Below are positions 1 to 9,901 of a stretch of 64,000 nt of DNA, in pieces. The notes beneath the pieces were generated by a model that saw nothing but the letters and a program-made list of their open reading frames with translations, did no database searches and had not been told where the DNA came from. Positions within the stretch are counted from its first letter, which is position 1. Every line of letters begins with the position of its first letter. Position numbers and translations under genes: made by a program. The DNA is from Thelonectria olida (lineage: Eukaryota; Ascomycota; Sordariomycetes; Hypocreales; Nectriaceae): NCBI GenBank assembly GCA_020736575.1, contig JAGPYM010000002.1, positions 2,852,001 through 2,916,000 on the forward strand, given 5' to 3'.

Positions 1-711
1 TATGTTTGCACAACGCTCGGTGGGATAGAGGCGGAGAACAAACATCTTCTTGACGTTCATTACACCGACATACCGCAGCTCATGATATAAGCGTCTGGCA
101 AGAGCGGCTTGCATGACGTCGCGAAACAAGAATCCTCGGACGTGTCGGTGAGATGTGGATTGCGTTGCAGAGCGGCTTGGTGATCTCGTCTATGCGCTTC
201 GCCACAATGAGACTTGATATGATTCCGAACTCCCCAAACAACGGGTCGCAGAGCAGTAGGCAACGCGTCAGCAGAAGCTATGGCCACGTACTTTGCATTC
301 CTGCTCGGCTGCCATCTGCGAGAAGCTGCTTTGGGGAACTGTCCTCAAACACACTCGTGTCGATGGAGGGAGCTGCTGGATCTGGAGTTGTAAGCACTAA
401 CAATTTCTGCTGTCAGTGAATATTTTCAACAGGGTAGTAGCATTTTTAGATCGAGGTTGATCCTGGCGAGTCGTGAATCGGTACAATAGTGTTACTGATA
501 CCTGACTGTTGGCTTCAAATTGTACCTGCAACGGATGCAAGGAGCCCGGACGAGACATGGTCGAAGGAAGTCGAGATAGCAAAGATTGGGCTTTTTCAGA
601 TCTCATCCTCTCACTGACGATTAATGTGGTCTCATTGTGACGTTCGGCAAATGCGAATCTCGCTTTCTCGATCAAATAACGTCGAGGTTTGAGCTCTGTC
701 GTTGACCACAT
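1..711 (-). CDS. Possible protein-coding gene running off the left edge (unassigned)
   Basis: I do not recognise this product. A minus-strand frame opens with ATG at 711 and stays open to a good donor (CAG|GTATC) at 502/501. It continues in phase from an acceptor at 407/406 (GCAG) to a second donor at 292/291 (A|GTACGT). Exon 1 (502-711) is exactly 70 codons and exon 2 (292-406) is 38 codons plus one base. Downstream, one frame is open from about 189 to base 1 and contains LFRDVMQAALARRLYHEL; an acceptor near 135/134 would join it in phase. The predicted peptide is basic and Ser/Pro-rich with no motif I can name. The gene would be divergent from DIS3, sharing a 352 bp intergenic region with an E-box palindrome. 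It could also be spurious; the support is splice phase and open frames only. Confidence 0.3.
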
Positions 712-735
712 GAATGCGCGAACGATTCGGTGGTG

Positions 736-767
736 TCACGTGATATAGAAAACGCGAGATCATGTGA
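736..767. promoter_or_regulatory. E-box pair (TCACGTGA and TCATGTGA)
   Basis: TCACGTGA at 736-743 is a perfect palindrome containing CACGTG, the core bound by fungal bHLH factors. A one-mismatch copy, TCATGTGA, lies at 760-767, 24 bp away start to start. Both sit between the left-edge gene and DIS3, about 300 bp upstream of the DIS3 start. That bHLH factors act here is inference. Confidence 0.4.
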
Positions 768-1063
768 CTTGGTCTCGAGTGATTCTAGAACGATCACAGC
801 AAGCTTGGCTTTGGAGAGCTTTGTTTCAAAGAGTAGTAAAGAAATTACTTAGCTTTAGGAGAAGACTCGTCTCATTTCCGTGCGATTCCACCATTCTCAA
901 CTACCTACCCAAAGGAGGGAGTGTCGTCGGAGGTTGAGGGATCCATATCGATAAGGAACCCACTAGTTTTCTTTGATTTGTCAACCAGAAGACTGGACGC
1001 CAGTCTTTTCAGCATCTACGTCTTGAGGCTTTGTCAACAATCTGAAGCGGCAAAGATATCAAA

Positions 1064-4000
1064 ATGACGAGTCTAAAGAGATCAACTGAGTCCGATGCCT
1101 TGGCTTCAAATATCTCGAACAAGGTCTACGTGCGCTCGACCCGGAGTGGCAAGGTTCAGAAAATTGTGAGAGAGGTGTACCTTCGAACCGATATTCCATG
1201 TTCCTCCAAGCTCTGTAGAGCCTGTTTTCAAAATGCACCGCGGAATGCCGCCCAAGAGCGTACGTATTCTACATTCCATCAAGAAGTCCAGCTCGCTGAT
1301 AGGTCTTAGTTCAGCCGTTTGTCCTCTCGGACAAGCCTGCAGGCACCAAAGAGTTTCCACAGGGTCACTACCTCGTTCCAGACACGAATGCTCTGCTGAA
1401 CGCTATGGATCTCTTTGAGCAGAGCTCAAGCTTTTACGACGTCATTATTCTGCAAACTGTGCTGGAAGAGTTGCGAAATCGATCGCTGCCTCTGTACAAC
1501 CGGTTAGTGGGATTGACCAAGAGTGAGGACAAGAGGTTCTATGTCTTCTTCAACGACTTCCGACTGGAGACTTTCGTTAAGCGCGAGCCCAACGAGACGG
1601 TCAACGACCGGAACGACCGGGCTGTTCGACAGGCTGTGAAGTGGTACGGAGAGCATCTGGCTCAGACCAAGTCAAAGAAGGTCCCTGCTGTGGTGATGCT
1701 TAGCGATGACCGGGACAACCTCCGAAAAGCCAAGGAGGCAGGTATTCACGGGTCTTCTCTCCGAAACTATGTCAGTGGACTCGAGGACGGCGAAAGGCTC
1801 CTCGATCTGGTGGCGGAAGCTCAGAGTCAAGGAGGGTTTAAGAAGCCAACCCAAATGCTCTATCCCGAATATTTTACCCTGTCAAAGATGATGACTGGCG
1901 TCAAGGCTGGTTTGCTGCACCAGGGTATCTTCAACGTCTCCCCATACAACTATCTTGAGGGCTCCATCAAGGTACCAGCTTTCCCCAAGCCACTGCTGGT
2001 CCTCGGTCGCGAGAACATCAATCGTGCGGTCGATGGTGACATCGTGGTAGTAGAGGTTCTGCCACAGGATCAGTGGAAGGAACCGTCCACCAAAATTATC
2101 GAGGAGGAGGCCATTACCAAAAATGAGAATGCAGATGCAGAGGAGGGGCAGGACTTTGTGTCAGAAAAGGAGCGAAAAGCTTTGCAGGAACAGGTTAAGA
2201 AGACGCAAAAGAGCAGCTCGGAGAGTCGTCCACAGCCAACTGCGAAGGTTGCTGGCGTAATCAAGCGCAATTGGCGCCAATATGTCGGCCATATCGACCC
2301 TTCATCAGCCAGCAAGTCTTCAAGCCAGGGACGCAAGCAGGACAATGTCTTCCTCATCCCCATGGACAAGAAAATCCCAAAGATTCGTCTCCGCACGAGA
2401 CAGGTTTCTGAGCTTCTCGGAAAGCGGCTCTTGGTCACAATCGATGCTTGGGAGCGGGATTCGCGACACCCAGTTGGGCATTTCGTGCGATCTTTGGGAG
2501 AGCTGGAGACCAAGGCAGCTGAGACGGAGGCCCTGCTCCTCGAGTGGGATGTCCAATATCGACCATTCCCAAAAACTGTCCTTGATTGTCTTCCCAGTCA
2601 GGGTCACGACTGGAAAGTACCAGCAAGCACCGAAGATCCTGGATGGAGAGACAGGGAGGATCTGCGAGGACTCCTTATTTGCAGCATTGACCCCGTCGGT
2701 TGCCAGGATATCGACGATGCCCTTCACGCCCGGAAGCTTCCCAATGGCAACTACGAAGTGGGTGTTCACATCGCCGATGTCTCGCACTTCGTCAAGCCAG
2801 CCAACGCCATGGACACCGAGGCCAGTATTCGAGGCACCACTGTCTACTTGGTCGATAAACGCATCGACATGCTTCCTCCCCTGCTGGGAACAGATCTCTG
2901 CTCTCTCAAGCCCTACGTGGAGCGTTATGCTTTCTCTGTGCTCTGGGAACTCAACGAGGAGGCTGACATCGTGAACGTCCGCTTCACAAAATCTGTTATC
3001 CAGTCTCGTGAGGCGTTCAGCTACGAACAAGCCCAACTAAGAATCGACGATGCCTCTCAGCAAGACGACCTCACACAAGGCATGCGCACCCTCCTTTCAC
3101 TCTCCAAAAAGCTGAAGAAGAAGCGAATGGATGCCGGTGCTCTCAGTCTCTCGTCGCCCGAGGTCAAGGTCCAGACCGAGTCCGAGACTTCTGATCCCAT
3201 TGACGTCAAGACGAAACAGCTCCTCGACACCAACTCCCTTGTCGAAGAGTTCATGTTGTTCGCCAATGTGAGCGTCGCCGCCAAGATCTACGACACTTTC
3301 CCCCAGACCGCCATCCTTCGTCGCCACGGTGCGCCTCCCAAGACCAACTTTGACGAGCTAGCCAACCAGTTGCGCACCAAACGCGGGCTGGAACTTCGCA
3401 CCGATTCAAGCAAGGCCCTCGCCGACTCTCTAGACCAGTGCGTCGACGAGAAAGATCCCTTCTTCAACACGCTTGTGCGAATCATGGCAACCCGCTGCAT
3501 GATGAGTGCCGAGTACTTCTGCTCAGGCACCCAAGCATACCCTGAGTTCCGCCATTACGGCCTCGCCTCCGAGATCTACACGCACTTTACCTCTCCCATC
3601 CGTCGTTACGCCGACCTCCTCGCCCATCGCCAGCTCGCCGCCTCCATCGGCTACGAGGCCGTCCACCCGACCGTTCGCAGCCGTGGCCGTCTCGAGGCTG
3701 TCTGCAAGAACATCAACGTGCGTCACCGAAACGCGCAGATGGCCGGCCGTGCCAGTATTGCTTACTACGTTGGCCAAGCCCTCAAGGGTAAGGTCGCCGA
3801 GGAGGAGGCCTTTGTCATGAAGATTTTCAGCAACGGCTTCGTCGTATTGGTTCCTCGATTCGGCATCGAGGGTCTCATCCGCCTCCGAGATCTCGCGGAT
3901 CCGGAGCCCGAAGCTGACTTCGACGCGGAAGCGTACACTCTGACGACCAAGGGCAGCCGGGAAGTCAAGGTAGAGCTCTTCCAGAAGGTCAAGGTTAGAG

Positions 4001-4065
4001 TCCACGACGAGAAGGACGAGGCAACGGGGAAGAGAGGTGTGAAGATGGAGTTGCTCGGAGCATAG
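1064..4065 (+). CDS. DIS3: Exosome complex exonuclease DIS3/RRP44
   Basis: Catalytic subunit of the nuclear and cytoplasmic RNA exosome, with 3'-5' exoribonuclease (RNB) and endonuclease (PIN) activities. Model: exon 1 1064-1259, a 50 bp intron 1260-1309 (GTACGT...TTAG), exon 2 1310-4065; 983 aa, close to the roughly 1000 aa family length. The N-terminus carries VREVYLRTDIPC and a Cys-rich patch, as in yeast Dis3. The PIN domain (about residues 85-205) begins at LVPDTNALL. Cold-shock-like regions follow. The RNB domain (about 460-800) contains IDPVGCQDIDDAL near residue 530, with the Asp cluster that binds the catalytic metal. An S1-like domain is C-terminal. The acceptor at 1309 rather than 1314 is required by phase and restores the conserved FVLSD segment. 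The gene is convergent with NUG1, with 211 bp between stop codons. Confidence 0.95.
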
Positions 4066-4276
4066 ACAAGCGCGCAAAGGTAGAGAGCAAGCCAAATGGT
4101 GAAAATCTACAATCACAAAAAACGGATAGGCGTTAGGAAATAGAATGTTTTATGAAGGTATACGAATATACACGGTCTAACCCGTATTACCAGCCAACCT
4201 AGAAACGCCGAACTTTCCTAGAAGAAATTCCATGTGCCGACCGTTATTCAGTCCCGTCAATCACCCTTTTGTATCT

Positions 4277-5987
4277 TTACTGTTCCATCGCATCGCCACT
4301 GTCGGCGGTATCGTCGCCCCACAAGCCCTCCAACTTGAACTCGGCCGCCCACTCGGTGACAATCTGCTTCTGGTCAGGAGCCACCTCGTCCTCGCCCGCG
4401 TTCTTGACAGCAGACTTGGCTGGCGCCGCGACGCCCGTCTCTACAGGCAGAGCAGGAGGCTCAACCCAGCCCTGGATACGACCGTCACGCCAATCGGTGA
4501 TGACCGTCATGGCGGCGGCGTTGATGTTGGGAATGCCACCTCGGCCAATGCGGCCGCGTTTGCGAGCAACCTGGACAAGGAAGTCGGTTGTGGTGTCGCC
4601 GTTAGTCTGGATCAACGGGGGGATATCGTAGACATTGGAGAGCTTCTCGGTGAGCTCTGGCGAGGAGGAAAGACGCTTGAGGAGGAGAGTAACCGCAGGG
4701 ATGGGATCATCGATCTGCTTAGGCGGGACGGCATTGAGAAGAATGAGGTGGGCATGTGCCTCGGTGGCATTCTTGAGGTTCACGAGTCCGCCGGTCTGGA
4801 GAGAAGAGGAGGAGGGGAACACAACACCGGGCGAGTCAAGGAGGGTAAGCTTGCTGTCGATCTTGACGGATCGAATGCTCGTGGTGACACCAGCCTCTGC
4901 GCCAGCGGGGCACGCCTTGGAAGCGCTGGCGCCCTTGCCGCTCATCCTCGAGAGAAGAGCGTTGATGACGGAGCTCTTACCCACGTTGGGATAACCAATG
5001 ACGCCGACAGACACGGCACGCTTTAGCTGGCGGCTAGCGGCGAAACTCTTAAGAGCCTTGAAGAGTGCAGTGGAAGTGCTCGAAACAGTCAAGTCACGGT
5101 GGTTGAAAGTGTGCGCATTTGAAGCTCCGCTGGAAGCCCTCAAAGGCAGAGTGGGGAAGTAGCGGCGAAGATAGACGAGCCAGTCGCGCAAGATCTTGGG
5201 AGGGATCAGATCGACCTTGTTGAGGATGAGAATAAGTCGCTTGCCGCCAGATGCGGCAGCCATGACGCTGCGCTCGACCTCGCGGGAGCGAGTGGCTTCG
5301 GGATCTCGGGCATCGAGGACGTAGAGAACGACGTCAGCCTGCTCGACGACCTGCTTGAAGACCTTGTCGTAGGTTTTGCGGGAAGTAGCCTGGCCAACAG
5401 ACATCTCGGGGCCGTTGTCCGAGTCGTCGTCGCTGTCGTCGTCCTCATCCATCTCATCATCGTCGGCCAACTGTTGGTCATACTTGGCGGCAGCAGCTCG
5501 AGCGCTGGCGATGAGGGCAGCCATGGGATTCGACTCGTCAACGTCCTCGTCCATGTCCTCGTCATTGTCTTCCATGTCCACAAGATCCTCTTCGGGGTCG
5601 GCCTCCTCCATAACCTCGGCATCCTTGTTCGCGCCCGTCTTAGCAGCCCTGGCCAGTTCTTTTCTCTTCTGGGCATCCTCGACCTTCTTCAAGCGCTTCT
5701 CTTCGATCTCCTGGAGCAGCTTCTCCTTGTAAGGAAAGAGGTTAGGAATTCCCGGGTCCTTCTTGAGTTTTGATCGCCATTCTGGGTTCTTCTTTGCGAG
5801 CTTGCGCTGCTTTTTTTGCTTTGCGGCCGAGGCCTTTTCGATCTTGTGGCGAAGACGAGTTGTCCCGCGCTTGGACTTGGGCTCTGGAGGAGTGCGTTAG
5901 TGGATGATGGAATTTCAAAGTCGCAGCATGTTTCTAAGGTATAGAATTGGGAGACTCACTCTTGGGCTTGTTAATTGAGCCGGCCAT
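4277..5987 (-). CDS. NUG1: Nuclear/nucleolar GTP-binding protein NUG1 (GNL3 family)
   Basis: Circularly permuted GTPase needed for maturation and export of pre-60S ribosomal particles. Model: exon 1 5960-5987 (28 nt), intron 5884-5959, exon 2 4277-5883; 544 aa versus about 520 in yeast. The N-terminus is a Lys/Arg-rich GN3L domain (LRHKIEKASAAKQKKQRK), followed by a long acidic linker. The G motifs come in permuted order: G4 NKVD near residue 230, G1 GYPNVGKSS near 305, G3 DSPG near 360. The order G4-G1-G3 is diagnostic of the YlqF/MMR1-type family. The C-terminus is variable and acidic. The start ATG at 5987 is chosen because splicing from it enters the conserved basic domain in phase. The gene is divergent from the aminotransferase at 6704. 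Confusion with the relative NOG2 is possible, but the basic GN3L-type N-terminus favours NUG1/GRN1. Confidence 0.9.
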
Positions 5988-6703
5988 TGCGATTCGGTTT
6001 TCTCTCAAAAATGGTGACTTGGCTGGACCTTCGAGATACACAGACGCCAATCTTGGGCTTTGGCGTTGTTGAAAAAATTAAGTGGGATGCTGATTCTGCC
6101 GGTTTTTTTTTCCTACACCGCTTTTCTGCGTTACCCCACATTGGCGCGAGCACACCTTCAATGCAACACTCCCGCCTCGTGAAGCAAGCGTTCTACCACT
6201 GAATCAGATCCTGTGAGTGCTGAGTTGCGTGCTATGTTCAACTTTTTAGAGAGTCAATACCAGCCGCACTTTGAGCGTTGAGACCGAGTCCATTCCGGTG
6301 CAGATCTCGTCGTATCTTGGTATTCGTACTACAGGACTTCAAGCGATCATGACGCCTCATACTCAACTGGCCACGATTGATGCCATCTACCAGTAAAAGA
6401 CTGGATCAGATCACTTTACAACGGGCTATAACTGCAAATATAGAGTCCATATTCTTTTCAAGAACAAGACCATGATTGGATCTGAAATGCGATAAGCGTC
6501 CGCTTGAAACCCGATCGAGACCCGAAACCCGGTCATAACACCATGATACCGTGAAGGGCGAATATCGTTGCGATTTCGGATCTGCTTCTGGCATCCAGAC
6601 GGAGTATTTAGCTTAGTGACTTCGCTCCAGTAGAATAACTCCAAACAAGTACCTCGTTACCGAGGATACATTTACACCAGTTACCCATCACCATTGCTTC
6701 GTC
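5988..6703. other. Divergent intergenic region NUG1 / aminotransferase
   Basis: This 716 bp stretch separates two divergent genes and must hold both promoters. I see no open frame with coding character. On the minus strand around 6165-6205 there is a weak resemblance to the 5' half of a tRNA-Gly, but no B-box follows (see rejected items). Confidence 0.5.
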
Positions 6704-8119
6704 ATGTCCACAGATGTTGCCTCACGTCTTTGTGTCGAGCTCGATGCAGCTCAAGCTCGCTACGTGGAGCGCAATCCGCAGTCCAAGGCACTGCATGACG
6801 AGGCTATCAAGACGATGCCCGGAGGCAACACTAGAACCGTCCTTCATACAGGGCCTTTCCCCGTAGCAATGAAGTCTGGGAAGGGCTATCAATTGACCTC
6901 GGAAGATGGCCATACGTATGCGTGACGCAACCCAAACCTCCCACTGGCTCCTTTCTAACAGCATCTCAGTTACACCGACTTGACGGCTGAGTTCACCGCC
7001 GCTCTATACGGTCACTCCAACCCCGTCATCCTCTCCGCCATCGCCACCGCCCTGCAGACTACGGGCCTCAACGTCGGTGCGACAACGGCTCAAGAACAGA
7101 TCTTCGCTCGCGAGCTCTGTCGGCGCTTCGACTTGGAGCATGTCCGATTCGCAAACTCGGGCACCGAGGCCAATCTACACGCCCTAGCTGCTGCCCGTGC
7201 CTTTACCAACAAGCGCAAAATCGTTGCCTTTGGCGGCGGTTACCATGGCGCAGTGATAGGGTTCGCAGACGATAAGCCCGGTGCTAATAATGTCGACCCG
7301 GAGGATTGGATCGTCGCAAAGTACAATGACCTCGAGAGCGCGTGTGCTGCCATCGAGAGCGAGGGCGTGGCAGCTGTCATTGTCGAGGGTATGCAAGGGG
7401 CTGGTGGCGGCATTACAGGGAAACGAGAGTTCCTAAAGGGGCTCCAAGAGGCTGCGCAAAGGGCAAGTTGTGATGAAAGAACAGGTTAGGGCTCCAGCTA
7501 ATTGACGCAGGCCGGCATCCTATTCATCCTCGACGAGGTCATGACCTCAAGGGTGGGAGCAGGCGGCTTTGCCCAACTGCACGACCTGAAGCCTGACATC
7601 AAGACGTTTGGCAAATATCTCGGCGGTGGTCTTGCGTTCGGCGCATTTGGCGGCAGGGCAGATGTCATGGCAGCCTTTGACCCTCGCTGTCCCGGAGCCC
7701 TCTCGCATTCCGGCACATTCAACAACAACACCCTAGTCACACACGCAGGATACGCGGGACTGACTCGGATCTACACGCCAGAAGTAGCTGTTGCGTTTAC
7801 CAAGCGCGGAGATGACCTCAGAGAGGAGCTCAACGAGGTTACCAAGGGGACCCGAGTCTTGTTCACGGGCATGGGGACTGTTCTGGGGGTCCATTTCCTC
7901 AAAGACGGCGGTACACGGGTCATCGAGCGTGGTGGCGAAGTAGAAGAGATTCCAGAGCTGAGAGACCTTTTCTGGTTCGAAATGCTGGATGCTGGTTTTT
8001 GGGTTGTCAGAAGAGGCTTCATCGCTCTTGTTCTGGAGACGCCTGAGGCTGAGTTGGAGAGGTTTGTCCGCTGCGTTGAGGCTTTCGTTACCAGGCATAC
8101 CGATATAGTAAAGTTTTAA
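6704..8119 (+). CDS. Class III PLP aminotransferase, glutamate-1-semialdehyde aminomutase-like
   Basis: PLP-dependent enzyme of the glutamate-1-semialdehyde 2,1-aminomutase subgroup. Model: exon 1 6704-6915, intron 6916-6969, exon 2 6970-7462, intron 7463-7510 (48 bp, GC-AG), exon 3 7511-8119; 437 aa, the usual family length. Family features seen: MPGGNTRTVLHTGPFP at the N-terminus, EFTAALYGHSNP, FANSGTEAN for phosphate binding, GGGYHGA, FILDEVMTSR with the Asp that contacts the pyridine nitrogen, and TFGKYLGGG near residue 268 containing the expected Schiff-base lysine. HSGTFNNN follows. Fungi make 5-aminolevulinate by the Shemin route, so a role in haem synthesis is unlikely. The substrate is unknown and the gene stands alone without pathway partners. 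The GC donor of intron 2 is forced by phase: GT alternatives shift the frame. Confidence 0.88.
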
Positions 8120-8215
8120 ACATGATTGCATTCAAATATTTCATCATGATGATTAAGTTACATCTTAACTATACGCCTGGCCGCCAACAAGACGTATAAT
8201 GAACCATCTAATGTG

Positions 8216-8220
8216 ATTGG
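8216..8220 (-). promoter_or_regulatory. CCAAT box upstream of SF3A2
   Basis: The minus strand reads CTGACCAATCACA here, a good match to the extended CCAAT/HAP-complex consensus. It lies about 200 bp upstream of the SF3A2 start and 100 bp past the aminotransferase stop. Assignment to SF3A2 is by position only. Confidence 0.4.
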
Positions 8221-8416
8221 TCAGCCCAACTTAATCATCCCCACCACCTTCAAGTGCCCTGTCAACTGTGCAACTTCAGCTCTCCCCAGACATCTTCCAT
8301 CTTTTTTGTCCATCGCAGCCACATCCTCCATTGTTTTGCCTCGCCATATTAACCTCTCCCTTAACCTCCAAAGAAGTCACCCCTGCCGACCCCCTCCCCC
8401 CCTCACATCCACAACA

Positions 8417-9133
8417 ATGGATCGTCAGAACCGCGCCGGCTCAAAGATTGGCGGCGGCGGCGTCGCGTCGCAATCCGCCACAAACGCAGACCGTCGCGAA
8501 CGCCTCCGCAAACTCGCCCTCGAGACCATCGACCTCGACAAGGACCCCTACTTCTTCAAGAACCACGTCGGCTCCTTTGAGTGCCGCCTCTGCCTCACCG
8601 TCCACCAGAACGACGGCTCCTACCTCGCCCACACCCAGGGCAAGAAGCACCAGACCAACCTCGCCCGCCGCGCCGCCCGCGAGCAGAAGGAGGGCAAGCA
8701 GACCGTCGACCCGGCCACCGGCCTGCCCGTCGGCGTCTCGGGCACCGGCTTCGCCGCCCGTCGCAACGTCGTCAAGATCGGCCGCCCCGGCTACAAGATC
8801 ACAAAGATTCGCGACCCCGTCACCCGCCAGCAGGGTCTGCTGTTCCAGCTGCAGTACCCGGACGCCACCCCCGACACGAACCCCAAGTGGCAGGTCATGA
8901 ACGCCTTCACCCAGCACGTCGAGGAGCCCGACAAGAACTTCCAATACCTGCTCGTCGCCGCCGAGCCCTACGAGACGGTCGGCTTCAAGATTCCCGCACG
9001 CGAGCTGGACAAGCGCGAGGACCGCCAGTTCTGCTTCTGGGACCCCGACGCCAAGGAGTACTGGATCCAGGTCATGTTCATGACGGAGCGTGAGGAGCGC
9101 TTCAACGCCGCGCCGGGTTTTACAGCACGATAA
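8417..9133 (+). CDS. PRP11: Splicing factor 3a subunit 2 (SF3A2 / PRP11)
   Basis: Component of the SF3a complex of U2 snRNP, needed for prespliceosome assembly. Single exon of 238 aa. The start at 8417 opens MDRQNRAGSKIGGGG, the conserved N-terminus of the family; the frame is open further upstream but that part is 5' leader. The segment FECRLCLTVHQNDGSYLAHT (about residues 54-75), followed by KKHQTN, is the matrin-type C2H2 zinc finger. A second conserved block around GRPGYKITKIRDP and the segment FCFWDPDAKEYWIQ form the SF3A2 core. The protein is shorter than the metazoan orthologue, which carries a Pro-rich tail that fungi lack. Codon use is strongly GC-ending. It lies in tandem 3' of the aminotransferase and is convergent with COT1. 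Confidence 0.95.
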   Translation: MDRQNRAGSKIGGGGVASQSATNADRRERLRKLALETIDLDKDPYFFKNHVGSFECRLCLTVHQNDGSYLAHTQGKKHQTNLARRAAREQKEGKQTVDPATGLPVGVSGTGFAARRNVVKIGRPGYKITKIRDPVTRQQGLLFQLQYPDATPDTNPKWQVMNAFTQHVEEPDKNFQYLLVAAEPYETVGFKIPARELDKREDRQFCFWDPDAKEYWIQVMFMTEREERFNAAPGFTAR

Positions 9134-9901
9134 ATGCGGATGGGGTCGACTAGGAGGAAAGACAACACAGCGCAAGCGGCAAATGAATGAGCAAGCCGGG
9201 ACATGGGGTTAATACAAAAGCCTCGGATCGTCTTTCAACGGTAACGGCAGCACCAGAAATTTCGCGCGGTTGTAGAAACTTGCGGACGACAGGAGGGCGA
9301 GAGTGATGTATGAACAGTAAGAGACCAATCTCGAGTCATCAAGAGAATCTTCGCTGACCAGGCATCTCCAGCCGCTTCCGTCAGCCCTGGAATAATGAAC
9401 GAAAATGCACATGGAATATGCATGAAACTTGTATAATGCCAATTCATTGGTTAGGAGTTAGTTGCTTGGAAGGGTCTTCGGCTTCAAAACACTTAAAAGG
9501 TTTTCTAAATATCAGCTACTTTTTTTTATTAGGCTTTACCGTCCCCCGTGAGCAAGTCCACACCTCATCTACTGTGACAAGCCGAGGACAATAAAATAGC
9601 AAGAGATAGCAGACGCTTCTGCCCAAGTCTAAGTGCCTCCCTTTCAAACTCAACCCTCTCTGGCCGCTTGATTACGTACAAATGTCGCAAAGAAGGAGTC
9701 CAGAGTACATGACAAGACAGATGAGATGAAAATCCTAAAAAGTATGAAACCAGCGGCGTGGCCGAATTACACACCGCAAATGACAACTGGTAAGAGGCGC
9801 GATTCTACCCACATCTGCCCGCCCCCCCTGGATGAGAAGCCGTTCGCAGAAGGCCCTCTCAGATCACACAAATATGTCGAGTGTGTCCATCCAATCTAGG
9901 T
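9134..9901. other. Convergent 3' region SF3A2 / COT1
   Basis: This 768 bp stretch lies between two convergent genes and should hold both 3' UTRs and polyadenylation signals. It includes a T9 run near 9520 and AT-rich patches. Open frames here are short and without coding character. Confidence 0.5.

Noticed and set aside
4232..5026. 264-codon plus-strand frame opposite NUG1
   Set aside because: Antisense shadow of the NUG1 coding exon; no independent signal.
6165..6205. tRNA-Gly-like segment on the minus strand (TTCAGTGGTAGAA... GGCGGGAG)
   Set aside because: The A-box-like part and a GGCGGGAG match resemble tRNA-Gly, but there is no B-box, T-arm or acceptor stem. Chance or a very decayed fragment.
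8441..9175. 244-codon minus-strand frame opposite SF3A2
   Set aside because: Antisense shadow of a strongly GC3-biased gene.
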